Positions 46,117 to 56,495 of a DNA stretch of 64,000 bases are shown piece after piece. The DNA is from Chionoecetes opilio (Eukaryota > Arthropoda > Malacostraca > Decapoda > Majidae), in contig JACEEZ010022880.1 of assembly GCA_016584305.1 (NCBI GenBank), positions 500,870 through 564,869 of the forward strand, given 5' to 3'. Below the pieces are notes generated by a model. It made no database searches, had not been told where the DNA came from, and saw only the letters and a program-made list of their open reading frames with translations. The position numbers and the translations under genes are program-made. The first letter of the stretch is position 1; every line of letters starts with the position of its first letter.

Positions 46117-46301
46117 TCAACCCTCAGCTATTGCTCCTAATTGTTGGTGCTGTATCTTTCATTTTCCATACATATATATATACAGGGAGGTCCCGAAGAT
46201 ACGAGCAGTTAGGTTCCACCTGGCATACTCGTAAAGCGAAATCTCGTGTAACGAAACACATAACTAATGGTAAAATATAGGTTTGGTTCCAGGACCACAT
46301 C

Positions 46302-46342
<41 letters not shown>

Positions 46343-46700
46343 TTTTTCAAGCTAAAATAAACTATAGCAAACACAACAAACTCTCAAACTCTCAAATAGA
46401 GGGCTCTATATACCACACCACCGCACCACGACACAAAACACAGTGAATTAAGAGTGTGACAGCACAGTAGGACAGAGCACAAATAAGTCACAATAAGCAC
46501 ATTAAGTAAACCAGCAAATCACTAAAATTGACTCGCAAGGCACAATACATACAAGCAACAAAGACGTTGTATGTACTCTTGGGGACGCCGCGTGATACAC
46601 TACACTCGAGAGGGTAGGGTAGGTAAGGGACAAGGGAGGCGTGCGCAGACCTCTTCCACTGCCCACAAACTCGTCTATGCGCATCTGAATCATTGTACAT

Positions 46701-47360
46701 TGTCCAGGTTTGTGAATGTAGGTCACATTGTCGTACCGAGCCACCCGAATTATCATATTTTTATCCAAGCTCGCTTCGCTCACTTGGACACCTATTTCAG
46801 CCGAAATCAGGTGTCATATAGGCTTGTAAAATGTTGCCACGAATGTGTGGGCAAGAAAGATACAGGCGCAAAGGAAGAAATTTCGCACAGAAAGTTATAT
46901 TTCGTCTCTTAACTCATTGTCCAAGCGAGCGAAGTGAGCTTTTAGCAATTATGCTAAAATTTGTAATATATTGTGTCTGGCGGCATTAGTGCAGTGGCGA
47001 AAGTAGTGCATTAGTGCAGTGGAAATAAAATGTGTTCGTAGCCTTCACAACAACAGTGTCTTTTAGCGTCGCCGAGAGGCAGGCCGCTTGTGTTAGGCCT
47101 CATATAACCACTATAACTCGTGTTTCTAATGCCGTTATAGGTGTTATTTAGGGTTAGCGTGGTGTTATATACGTGGTAGGGTGTGTGTGAGGTGTTAAAT
47201 ATGCCATTTCAGCCGTGGGTACAGAGAGGAGGAAGAATAACAATTATGACATACCACCACCACCACCACCATCAGATTGATTATCGTACAACCTTAGGTA
47301 AAATCATATAGTCAGTAAATGACTTTATAATTTTAGTAAATAACTTGTAATTTACTTTAG
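46701..47360. other. Extra segment absent from the sister element
   Basis: Copy 2 (at about 23345-23395) reads through here with unrelated short sequence. The segment holds an inverted pair (agctcgcttcgctcacttgg at 46768 and ccaagcgagcgaagtgagct at 46921) and repeats of attagtgcagtgg at 46988-47025. Probably another small insertion. Its ends are unclear. Confidence 0.45.
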
Positions 47361-47527
47361 TAAATAACTTGGTAATTTTACTCACCCCAGTTTGAATGTC
47401 GTAGCATTGGATTTTCGATCTCGTATATTGAAAATACAGTAAAACCCTTATAACTCGGCACGATAGGGGCTCTGGCCCTTGCCGAGTTATTCAATGTGCC
47501 GAGTTATGCAATGTCCTCCTCTGATAT

Positions 47528-47572
<45 letters not shown>

Positions 47573-47609
47573 ACTGTCAAAGCATAAAAACTACACTTAC
47601 CAGTGAACG

Positions 47610-47776
47610 GGTAGAATAGAATGTGCTGGATTTGATATCAAACTCAGCACAAATAGCACGCATGGACGCACCTACATCCATCCTTGCCAACACTTTCACC
47701 TTTTCCTGCAGGCTCAGGCTCTTCAATTCCGTTCCCTTCCTGCTGGAGACACCCTTGCGTGATGGAGCTGACATCT
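47610..47776 (-). pseudogene. Tigger transposase N-terminal remnant in element C (minus)
   Basis: Minus strand from the ATG at 47776: MSAPSRKGVSSRKGTELK, SLSLQEKVKVLARMDVGAS, MRAICAEFDIKSSTFY. CENP-B-type helix-turn-helix only. Confidence 0.78.
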
Positions 47777-48196
47777 TGATATACAGTACTGTATGATGTA
47801 ATCCCAAAACACGTAAAATAGGTGGCAAAGTAAAGCAAAGGTCTGGTACCAGCGCGTAGGCTGAGCCGTGTTTTTGTCGTCCAAGCACCGTCTTGGATTA
47901 CGAATCCCAATCCAATAACACTTGCTGAAATGTGTGTTATACTACTCTGTGATATTGTTTGCAATGTTTTGCATTGATTATTATTTCGGCTCCTACCAAG
48001 CTTCTTGTGTTTTTTAAGCAGAAACCAATCCTTTTTTAATTTCGACAAAAAACGGAATTCGTATCCAAGACGGTGCTTTGACGACATAAACACGGCTCAG
48101 CAGCTGACAGCCTACGCGCTGGTTCCTGACCTTTGCTTTACTTTGCCACCTATTTTACGTGTTTTGGGATTACATCATACAGTACTGTATTTCAAG

Positions 48197-48349
48197 ATGT
48201 CAGCTCCATCACGCAAGGGTGTCTCCAGCAGGAAGGGAGACTTCAATGAAATTGAAGAGTCTGAGCCTGCAGGAAAGGTCAAAAGGACAAAAACACTACT
48301 TTATGCGACTAAGGCTTTGCCGAGTGTAAGCAAAGAGATGCAGTTATAA
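48197..48349 (+). pseudogene. Tigger transposase N-terminal remnant in element C (plus)
   Basis: Plus strand from ATG at 48197: MSAPSRKGVSSRKG, then a short insertion and frame change (DFNEIEESEPAGKVKR). Mirrors 18072-17924 of element A. Confidence 0.7.
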
Positions 48350-48458
48350 CAGCAATATGCCGAGATACATTATTTTTGCCGACTTTCTGTTTACATGTTC
48401 ACACAAGAGGTTGTGAGGGCATGATATACCGAGTGAAAACCAAGCGATGCAATCTAGG

Positions 48459-48793
48459 GGAGGCGGTAGCAGAGTGGTTAGCGTCACCGAGTGGCGTTCT
48501 CGAAAACCCGAGTTCGATCCCGAGTGAGACCCATAAATCCACTTGAAATCTTTCTGCACCGTCGAGTGGCCTAAGAACACCCACATGCCCTGTCCATTAA
48601 CTCTATCTTCGACTGCGAGTGCATGGGAGGACACAGGGGGGCGGCATGAGCCTCTAATTACAGGTGTCACTATAAGAATCCTGCCTGCGCCACCACTGGC
48701 GAGGGCTAACCATCACAGCCCTCGAGTGAGCCTCCAGGGCCTACCATCCCACCCCTGGAGCTCACTGCCTACACGCGCTATAGGCATAGATGG

Positions 48794-48830
<37 letters not shown>
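48459..48830 (+). mobile_element. tRNA-derived SINE, family 1, complete reference copy
   Basis: Best complete copy: tRNA-like head 48459-48535 (ggcggtagcagagtggttag and gagttcgatcccgagtgaga), body 48536-48790, and a poly(A) tail of about 37 bases. The junctions with flanking Tigger sequence are the same as in element A, so the SINE inserted once into the ancestor of these Tigger copies. Confidence 0.93.
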
Positions 48831-48834
<4 letters not shown>

Positions 48835-48969
48835 TCTTGCCTTGCCGAGTTATGTCAAATTCCGAGTTATACAGTGCCGAGTTATAAGGGTTTTACTGTA
48901 GACCCTAATTTACGCATCTCGTATCATCGGATTCTCGTATATCGAATGCTCGTAAACGGGACCTCCCTG

Positions 48970-48971
<2 letters not shown>

Positions 48972-49064
<93 letters not shown>
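48972..49064. repeat. (AT)n tract between two sister elements
   Basis: TA repeat with two short breaks. It lies between the 3' TA of one CAGGGAGGTCCC element and the 5' TA of the next, so both elements used TAs of an AT microsatellite. Confidence 0.95.
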
Positions 49065-49067
<3 letters not shown>

Positions 49068-49845
49068 GGAGGTCCCGTTATACGAGCATTCGGTATACGA
49101 GAATCCGATGATACGAGATGTGTAAATTAGGGTCTATTTTCAATATACGAGATCGAAAATCCAATGCTACGACATTCAAACTGGGGTGAGTAAAATTATC
49201 AAGTTCAAAATACTCGCCCTACCACTCCCAGTCTGGACAAAGGGGGATTTGGTTGACCCCAGTCAGGTCACCCCTAGCAAGCCGTGACCTGAAGGGTAAT
49301 TAAGCATATGGCGCGGCCTGACATTTAGTGGTAATTAGCCAGGTGTGCGGCTCCAACCTTGGGACCGCAGTCAAGTCACCCCTAGCAAGGCGTGACCTGA
49401 AGGGTAATTAAGAATATGGCACGGCCTGATCCTTAGGGGTAATTAGCCAGGTGTGCGGCCCCAACCTTGGGACCGCTACACTACCCTCTTTTGTATCACG
49501 CGGGGTCCCCTACAGTACAACGTCTTTTTTTGCTTGTTATGCATGTTTTATGTTTAATTAATGTGCAGTTATGTTATTTTGTGTGCTATTTTCTCTTTCA
49601 GAATGCTTTTTCTACAGAATAGGTAGTACAGTGTGGGTAATATAGATGCTGTATGTTTGTTGTGTTTGCTATAGTTTATTTAAGCTTGAAAAACACTTTT
49701 TTTTTTTTTTTTTTCTTTTTTTTTTATTGATGGTCCTGGAACCAAACCTATATTTTACCATTAGTTATGTGTTTCGTTATATGAGATTTCGCTTTACGAG
49801 TATGCCAGGTGGAACCTAACTGCTCGTATCTTCGGGACCTCCCTG
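49065..49845. mobile_element. Short pogo-like MITE with CAGGGAGGTCCC ends (copy 4)
   Basis: 781 bp, nearly identical to 15365-16135, including the internal duplication of acctgaagggtaattaag. Flanked by TA. Confidence 0.92.
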
Positions 49846-49854
49846 TATATATAT

Positions 49855-50163
49855 ACAGCCAAATTCCCAACATCCGACTTGTCCAAACAACCGACTTTTT
49901 TCACCACCACATTTTGTCTTGTTTTGGCCATTTATTTTACTTCGTTTTTTTTTAGTTTTTAGAAAACATTGATTTGTGGCTTTATTTATGCATGAATTTT
50001 ACTTTCGCGTATACCACTGGATCGGCCTTCAAGAGCTGCATCTTTTATGTTCTATACCATTTTGTCCTTACGTTTATGGTTACTGTGATATCCGAACATC
50101 CGACTATTCCAATTATCCGACCTACCCTCGGTCCCCCCAAGGTCGGATAATTAATACTTAGCT
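49855..50163. mobile_element. Small TA-flanked MITE (CAGCCAAAT / CAGCTAAGT ends)
   Basis: The left cagccaaattcccaacatcc and right ggataattaatacttagctg ends are imperfect inverted repeats, with tccgac motifs next to both, flanked by TA. 309 bp, no coding capacity. Confidence 0.6.
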
Positions 50164-50314
50164 GTATATATGAAATATAGTTAAACATAGTAAGGGTGTT
50201 ATGGATGATGTGGTGTGAGGGAGTAGGAGTAAGGCCTGATGCATTTTCAAGTCGTTTTGAGTTTCATGTGTTCAGTCTAATGAAATCCAACTGTTTCCCA
50301 TTAAGAAACCTTAA

Positions 50315-50699
50315 AGTAATCGTCCAGACCCATTTTGTTTTGTATAAGTATGTTGGATGTTCATTCAAAACACATAATTCACAAAATAATATTCATTTCC
50401 ACGCCTTATTTCCGTAAAAACACAACTTTAAAAAAAAAACGAGGGAAAAAAACCAGCCCCGTTCCAGCCGCCGCGCGAAACTTGCTGATGACGTCACGGG
50501 AGGACGACAATCTTCATCATACAACCTGCCTTCCCCCGATACACAAACCTTTCTCCATGCATTTCTCGTGGCCGTATCAGTCGGAAACAGGTGCTAAGCA
50601 CTTTGGAAAGGCACAGATTTCTTGCTGCACCCTTAAATGATGGAAGTTTATGCCATATCGCAAAAAAATATATATCAGAAACACCCAAAATTCTTTAAG
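50315..50699 (+). mobile_element. TTAA-flanked element, left part (copy 1)
   Basis: TTAA at 50311-50314 then agtaatcgtccagacccatt. It matches 56496-57500 in pieces (agaaacacccaaaattcttt). Interrupted at 50700-50701 (TA) by another terminus beginning caggttgaccatcactaatc. Confidence 0.7.
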
Positions 50700-50701
50700 T
50701 A

Positions 50702-50770
50702 CAGGTTGACCATCACTAATCCGGCAATCAATATTCCGGTTCCATCAGTTTTCCGGCATGAATTTCGGAG
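50702..50770 (+). mobile_element. Left terminus of a TA-targeting element
   Basis: caggttgaccatcactaatc with inner repeats (ttccggttcc, ttccggcatg) has the look of a pogo-like terminus and sits exactly at a TA of the TTAA-flanked element (compare aagtactat at 57508). The right terminus was not found. Confidence 0.55.
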
Positions 50771-50876
50771 CGCAGTTTCAAATTTCCCGAGTTGGCGCGC
50801 CACTGTTTTCGGGAGGCTTCTTCTTCTTCTTCTTGTGACCTTTTCTGCTTAGTATCGCCAAAGACAATCTACAACA

Positions 50877-51975
50877 AGATACCTCACTCCGGGGTGCCCT
50901 GTGGTGCACGTGAAATCGACCTCCGCCGTGCGGCAGGAGTTAACCAGTCTGCTGGCCCATTCACTTGCTGCATGACTATCATATAGAATATGGTTTATCA
51001 GTATATATGATGATATACTGTAATATTCGTAAATGTTTGTTCTATAATATTATCAAATCAAAAATATCATATAGAATATGGTTTATCAGTATATATGATG
51101 ATATATTGTAATATTCGTAAATGTTTGTTCTATAATATTATCAAATCAAAAACTGTAAAACACACTAAAGAAATGCCATTATGAGACTCAGAAGAAATAT
51201 GCATGAACTTAATTTAATATTCACTTAAACTCTTCGCCATTTAAAACTTTGCGAGTCAACTTTTCAAATGAAATATATCAATAGAAGCGCAATTTTATTA
51301 GCTTTCCATTGATATATTCTGTTTTCTGATAAATGAATTAGAACCATGCATAAATTAGCGTTAAATAAATAAATAAAATCATCAATTGGGTAATTTTCCC
51401 GATTGATGATGTTATTTATTTACTTATATATTTCGTTTTCTGATAAATGAATTAGCAGCATGCATAAATTAGCATTAACTAAATAAATAACCTCATCAAT
51501 CGGGAAAATTACCAGATTGATGATTTTATTTATTTATTTAATGCTAATTTATGCATGGTTCTAATTCATTTATCAGAAAACGAAATATATCAATGGAAAG
51601 CTAATAAAATTGCGGTTCTATTGATATATTTCAAGTCAAAAGTTGACTCGCAAAGTATTAAATGACGAAGAGTTTAAGTGAATATTAAGTTCATGCATAT
51701 TTCTTCTGAGTCTCGTAATGGCATTCCTTTAGTGTGTTTTACTGTTTTTTATTTGATATTATAATAGAACAAACATTTACGAAGATATATCATATATATA
51801 TATTGTATATCATATATACTGATAAATCATAGTCTATATGATAGTCATGTGCAGCAAGTGAATGGGCCAGCAGACTGGTACAACCCCTGCCGCACGGCGG
51901 TGACATCGTCGACGGATAACAGAAATTGCATAGAGGGAGCCTGAGTGAGGTATCTTGTTGCACAGATACCTCACT
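50877..51975. repeat. ~1.1-kb foldback palindrome
   Basis: Left-arm motifs agatacctcactccg, tgaatgggccag (complement form), ctatcatatagaatatgg and gactcagaagaaatatgcat recur in reverse order and complement on the right (…tctgagtctcgtaatggcat, tgatagtcatgtgcagcaag, cagatacctcactcg). The left arm also has a direct ~85-bp duplication (50979-51063 / 51064-51150) not mirrored in full. The centre near 51430 holds nested smaller inverted repeats around catcaatcgggaaaattacc. Confidence 0.85.
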
Positions 51976-52595
51976 CGCACGTGCACGTGGGCGGTTATGT
52001 TTTCATTCCTGCCGTCCGACCTGCGTGTACATGTTCAGCCAGCCAACATGACGATTTACTTATACTATTGCATACAAGCTAGAAAATAAAAATGGCTGAT
52101 GAGCAGTGCTGAATGAAGATATAATGAATAGTGAGTGTGTTCTTGTGTGAAAATGACTGTATATCGGACAACAGTTTTGGTTTTTTTTTTTTTTTTTTTA
52201 GAAATTTCTTTCGAAAATCAGGGTGCCTCTTCCAAGATGCAGCGTCTTATAAGCCGTAAAATATGGTAGTAGGGCGCCGAGCGGGGCAGGCCGAGGGAGG
52301 CTGGCTGGAAACGGTAGTAAGGGCAGGTAGATATATCTAAGTGGTGGGAGAGCGCGCGATAGCTGGAGATACTACCTCCGTTGCTGGGTCCAAGCCCTGG
52401 CGGGAACTGGCAGAGTGGCGGCCCTCTCCTGGCTGTATGCACAAACATTTTTGCACGCGCCATTCAAACTCCTAATATTTTGTATTTTTTTATTATATTT
52501 CATTACTTATTATTATTTATTTATCCCAAGGGTTGAAAAACCGCGAAAAATCAAATTCACGAGCCTGAAACCCGCGAGCCTGCAGAGTTTACTGT
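51976..52595. other. Unassigned DNA with one pogo-like right terminus
   Basis: Ends with acccgcgagcctgcagagtt-tactg and TA at 52592-52595, a terminus whose partner was not found. At 52232-52265 the phrase agcgtcttataagccgtaaa resembles the terminus-like ccgtatttgccggcgcataa at 53487. No gene. Confidence 0.4.
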
Positions 52596-53440
52596 ATATT
52601 CTTCTTGCTGTTTAACGTCAGTTTTTCCCATAATATTTTATGAGGTTAGACAGCCGATGATACGCTTCAAATGATCTCTATCCGTTGCCTCAACTTCTTC
52701 AATGCCCAATGCTGCCAGATCCTCTTCAACACACTGTCTCCATGTCTTCCTTGGCCTGCCCGGTGGACTGCTACCTGAAACTTCCACTCTAACAACTCTC
52801 CCCAATGCCTCACCACCTTTTTTCCTCTTCACGTGCCCAAATCACTTCAATCACCTTACTCTCAGCACTGTACTCAGCTCCTTCAATCCACATTTTCTTG
52901 CCACCTCTTCACTAGACACTTCATCTCTCCATGTGATCCCAGTCATATACCTCAACATGCTCCGATCACAACCAAGCAACACATCCTCCAATTTCTTTGT
53001 CAAAGCCCATGTCTCAGAACCATATAGCAATACTGATCTTATACATGCTAAAAATAATCTTCCTCTGTTTTTCAGTGGGAATTTTTGTTTTATCAGAAGT
53101 CCCGCTATCTCTCCCCCCTTCATCTATTACGTAGTTACTAGCCCTGTTTTTACTACTCTCCACTCCACCCTCGCTATCTAACATGTCACCAAGATAACAA
53201 AACTGTTCTTCTATTACATCACCATTTACTTCTATAGATTCTACCTCTTCCTCTTCTGGCGGGCCCCCTCTGTTGATTCTTCTAATACACACTGGACAGC
53301 AGAAATCTACCACCTTATTCAAGTTTTCTATTCCCGAACATCTTTTATGGCACCACTTGTCATATTCCTTGCATCGAATAGAGTTTGCTCCTACTCCACT
53401 ACCGCACACTCCACAAAGAAACCTTCTGCTTGTATATTTT
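52596..53440 (-). pseudogene. LINE-3 3' half with zinc-finger segment, copy 2
   Basis: Minus strand. FLCGVCGSGVGANSIRC, YDKWCHKRCSGIENLNKVV and DFCCPVCIRRI form a PHD-like cysteine/histidine finger (one Cys position reads Tyr). It is followed by SIEVNGDVIEEQFCYLGDML, RSVLLYGSETWALTKKLED and the conserved LRYMTGITWRDEVSSEEVAR, then PPGRPRKTWRQCVEEDLAAL. Frameshifts near 53120 and 52850. Same family as 41228-41975 and 60730-64000. Confidence 0.85.
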
Positions 53441-53770
53441 GCTCTATTTTCTTGCCTGTTACCATTGTGGAAATATTGCGGATTACCGTATTTGCCGGCG
53501 CATAAGACGCACCCCTATTTTACAATGAGGTTTTGAGAAGAAAAAAATATTGGTGTTTTGAGGGGGAATTTTTGTTCTCGTAAATTTATCAAAAGTTATT
53601 AAAAAAAAAAAGGATTTCTAGGGGAAAGCAAATGATTATGAGCATGTACCTAAATACAATATTCACAGTGCAATGAATGTGAATGAAAAATTATACTAGT
53701 TAAAATGTAAAGGGAATGACAGGGTAACAAAAATCGGTCATAATATATTGCAGGATGCCCCCACGATTGA
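53441..53770. other. Unassigned DNA
   Basis: A/T-rich, with a possible element terminus ccgtatttgccggcgcataa at 53487. Ends at the A that precedes the Helitron-like copy 2. Confidence 0.4.
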
Positions 53771-53794
53771 TCTATAATAATATAAGCGAAAGTG

Positions 53795-53829
<35 letters not shown>

Positions 53830-54841
53830 GTGTGCGTGTGTGTGGTATAGGTTCCGCCCCCCGTGGCGCAAACACCTCATATGGCACATTTTTGGAATCA
53901 GGTTGACCAGGGGAAGGTCATAAGCCCACTTATGAGATGATCCGATCACTTTTTTTTTTTTTTTTTTTTTTGCAGCCTATTAGCGAGAATTGTGAAAACA
54001 AAAGTGGGTTGCGAGAATTGAGGAAGCCTTGATGTAGGGTGATGGGTAATGGGTGAGTGAATGGGTGGGGTGATGGGTAATGGGTGAGTGAATGGGTGGG
54101 GTGATGGGTAATGGGTGTGGGGTGATGGGTGAGTGAATGGGTGGGGGGTGATGGGTGATGGGTGAGGGAATTAGGTGTGTGGTGATGGGTAATGGGTGAG
54201 TGAATGGGTGGGGGTTTATGGGTAATGGGTGAGTGAATGGGTGGGGGTGATGGGTAATGGGTGAGTGAATGGGTGGGGGGTGATGGGTAATGGGTGAGTG
54301 AATGGGTGGGGGGTGATGGGTAATGGGTGAGTGAATGGGTGGGGGGTGATGGGTAATGGGTGAGTGAATGGGTGGGGGGTGATGGGTGAGTGAATGGGTG
54401 GGGGGTGATGGGTAATGGGTGAGTGAATGGGTGTGTGGTGATGGGTAATGGGTGAGTGAATGGGTGGGGGTGATGGGTAATGGGTGAGTGAATGGGTGGG
54501 GGGTGATGGGTAATGGGTGAGTGAATGGGTGTGTGGTGATGGGTAATGGGTGAGTGAATGGGTGGGGGGTGATGGGTAATGGGTGAGTGAATGGGTGGGG
54601 GGTGATGGGTAATGGGTGAGTGAATGGGTGGGGGGTGATGGGTAATGGGTGAGTGAATGGGTGGGGGGAATACATACATTTCTACATCCATGATTTCAGG
54701 AAAGTTATAAGGGGCTATCTGGAGAGTCCATGTTTGGTGGGCCAAAGGCCCACCAAACACAGGTGGTGGGCCGAAGGCCCAACAATAGCCCTCCGCAGGA
54801 GCTAGCCAAAAAGTTCGCCCGGAGGGCGGCTTTGCGGCTAG
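53771..54841 (+). mobile_element. Helitron-like non-autonomous element with minisatellite, copy 2
   Basis: Starts TCTATAATAATATAAGCG after an A and ends CTAG before a T, with the GC hairpin (cgcccggagggcg) 8-9 bases before CTAG. The A|TC...CTAG|T arrangement is the Helitron insertion signature. The body matches copy 1 throughout, including the gtataggttccgccccccgt and gggccgaaggccc segments. It differs in minisatellite copy number. Confidence 0.8.
54037..54666 (+). repeat. 26-bp minisatellite inside the Helitron-like element, copy 2
   Basis: Same unit as 44975-45835, about 24 copies and more homogeneous. Confidence 0.92.
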
Positions 54842-55024
54842 TATTCTAATATTTTGTTACCTACGACATATAGCTTAGATTTAATGTTGTAGATATGCCT
54901 TTGTTGCTTTTCTGCTATGTGTTTAGACTTTGTGGAAAATTTGCAGTACACTGGTACCTTGACTTACGAGTGCCCCAACTTACGAGCAGTCGCTCGGTCG
55001 ATTTTTTGCTTTGAGTTACGAGCG

Positions 55025-55063
<39 letters not shown>

Positions 55064-55195
55064 GAGCGAGCTTCAGATACACCGCCGCTAGTTGGCGCAG
55101 CGAAAGCCAAAACATCCGCCCAGCATCCCGCGTCTCACTGGTTCACTTCACGTGGTTACCTCGCCGTGGAAGCATCTCTGCTGTGTTGTGCTCAC

Positions 55196-55765
55196 ACAGG
55201 CGAATGCAAATGGCGGAGGGTGAGTGCAGTACGTTTAGCAGCAGTTCCACCCACAGCTGTTTCCAACAGCTGATACACAGAGTATAAACACTGGCGAATG
55301 CAAATGGCGGAGGGTGAGTGCAGTACGTTTAGCGGCAGTTCCACCCACAGCTGTTTCCAACAGCTGATACACAGAGTATAAACACTGGCGAATGCAAATG
55401 GCGGAGGGTGAGTGCAGTACGTTTAGCGGCAGTTCCACCCACAGCTGTTTCCAACAGCTGATACACAGAGTATAAACACTGGCGAATCCAAATGGCGGAG
55501 GGTGAGTGCAGTACGTTTAGCGGCAGTTCCACCCACAGCTGTTTCCAACAGCTGATACACAGAGTATAAACACTGGCGAATGCAAATGGCAGAGGGTGAG
55601 TGCAGTACGTTTAGCGGCAGTTCCACCCACAGCTGATACACAGAGTATAAACACTGGCGAATGCAAATGGCGGAGGGTGAGTGCAGTACGTTTAGCGGCA
55701 GTTCCACCCACAGCTGATACACAGAGTGTAAACACTGGCGAATGCAAATGGCGGAGGGTGAGTGC
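55196..55765 (+). repeat. 94-bp tandem minisatellite with 80-bp variants
   Basis: Units starting gcgaatgcaaatggcggagg repeat at 94-bp steps five times. The last units lack the 14 bp gtttccaacagctg and measure 80 bp. Each unit contains atggcggagggtgagtgcag, which looks like a short exon start followed by a GTGAGT splice donor. Confidence 0.93.
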
Positions 55766-55984
55766 AGTCCAGGGGGTGCATTTTCGAACACTACTAAGAC
55801 CATCTTAGCGCTAGTTGGACATTTTCTAAAGCAAATTTTGCTCCGCCTAGGACAGGGCAGCGAGTGTAGGCTAAGGCAGGGTTGGGGTCGCCTTAGCCCG
55901 CAATTTTCTCCGTCACCACAGCAACAATGGTTATATTATTGGTTATATATTATATATTTTAGACTATAATTTTTTTATATAGTA

Positions 55985-56017
55985 TATTAGGCTGTATAAT
56001 ACATTATATATAAATAT

Positions 56018-56101
<84 letters not shown>

Positions 56102-56120
56102 TATACTATATATATAGCCT
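55985..56120. repeat. (AT)n tract
   Basis: TA dinucleotide run with small imperfections. Confidence 0.95.
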
Positions 56121-56495
56121 ATACAATATATGAAAACTATGGTGCCTCCCCGTTTTTACACCCCTTGTTCCGCCACTGTTAATCGGTGAGGTTAGGTTAA
56201 TTAATAAGCTTCTTGGGTAGGCGGTGAGATTAGGTTAATGGTGAGATGATATCATTAGATGAGGTTAATGGTGAAAACCCTGTTTGGGGTGGGCTGGGTG
56301 GACTAGATATGGTTTATGTGTTTTTTTGAGTGGACTAGATATGGTTTCTAGTTTATGGTTTCTATCCTAGCTGGGATATTATTTGATGAGGTTAGTATGT
56401 TGCTTTACTCGTAAATCACTTGGGATATTGTCTCTTCACCAGAAAACCCTGCCTACCAGCAGCCCCAAGCTTGCTGGGGGAGAGGGATATCTTAA

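Larger units (their letters stand above)
47437..48898 (+). mobile_element. SINE-carrying Tigger element C
   Basis: Termini cagtaaaacccttataactc and gagttataagggttttactg. TA at 47435-47436 and 48899-48900. Removing it plus one TA restores gaaaatagaccctaattta, which is exactly what the sister element shows at 23451-23469. Structure: transposase N-terminus remnant (minus), spacer, second remnant (plus), SINE, terminus. Confidence 0.93.
46183..48969. mobile_element. Pogo-like element (CAGGGAGGTCCC ends, copy 3) holding Tigger C
   Basis: The termini cagggaggtcccgaagatac (46183) and cgtaaacgggacctccctg (to 48969) are flanked by TA. It contains the empty site for the 17042-22850 insertion and is itself interrupted by Tigger C. 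Compared with copy 2, it also has extra DNA at about 46701-47360 and a long A run at 46308-46340. Confidence 0.9.

Noticed and set aside
53930..54760. 276-codon minus-strand His/Pro-rich frame
   Set aside because: Same minisatellite in the second Helitron-like copy.
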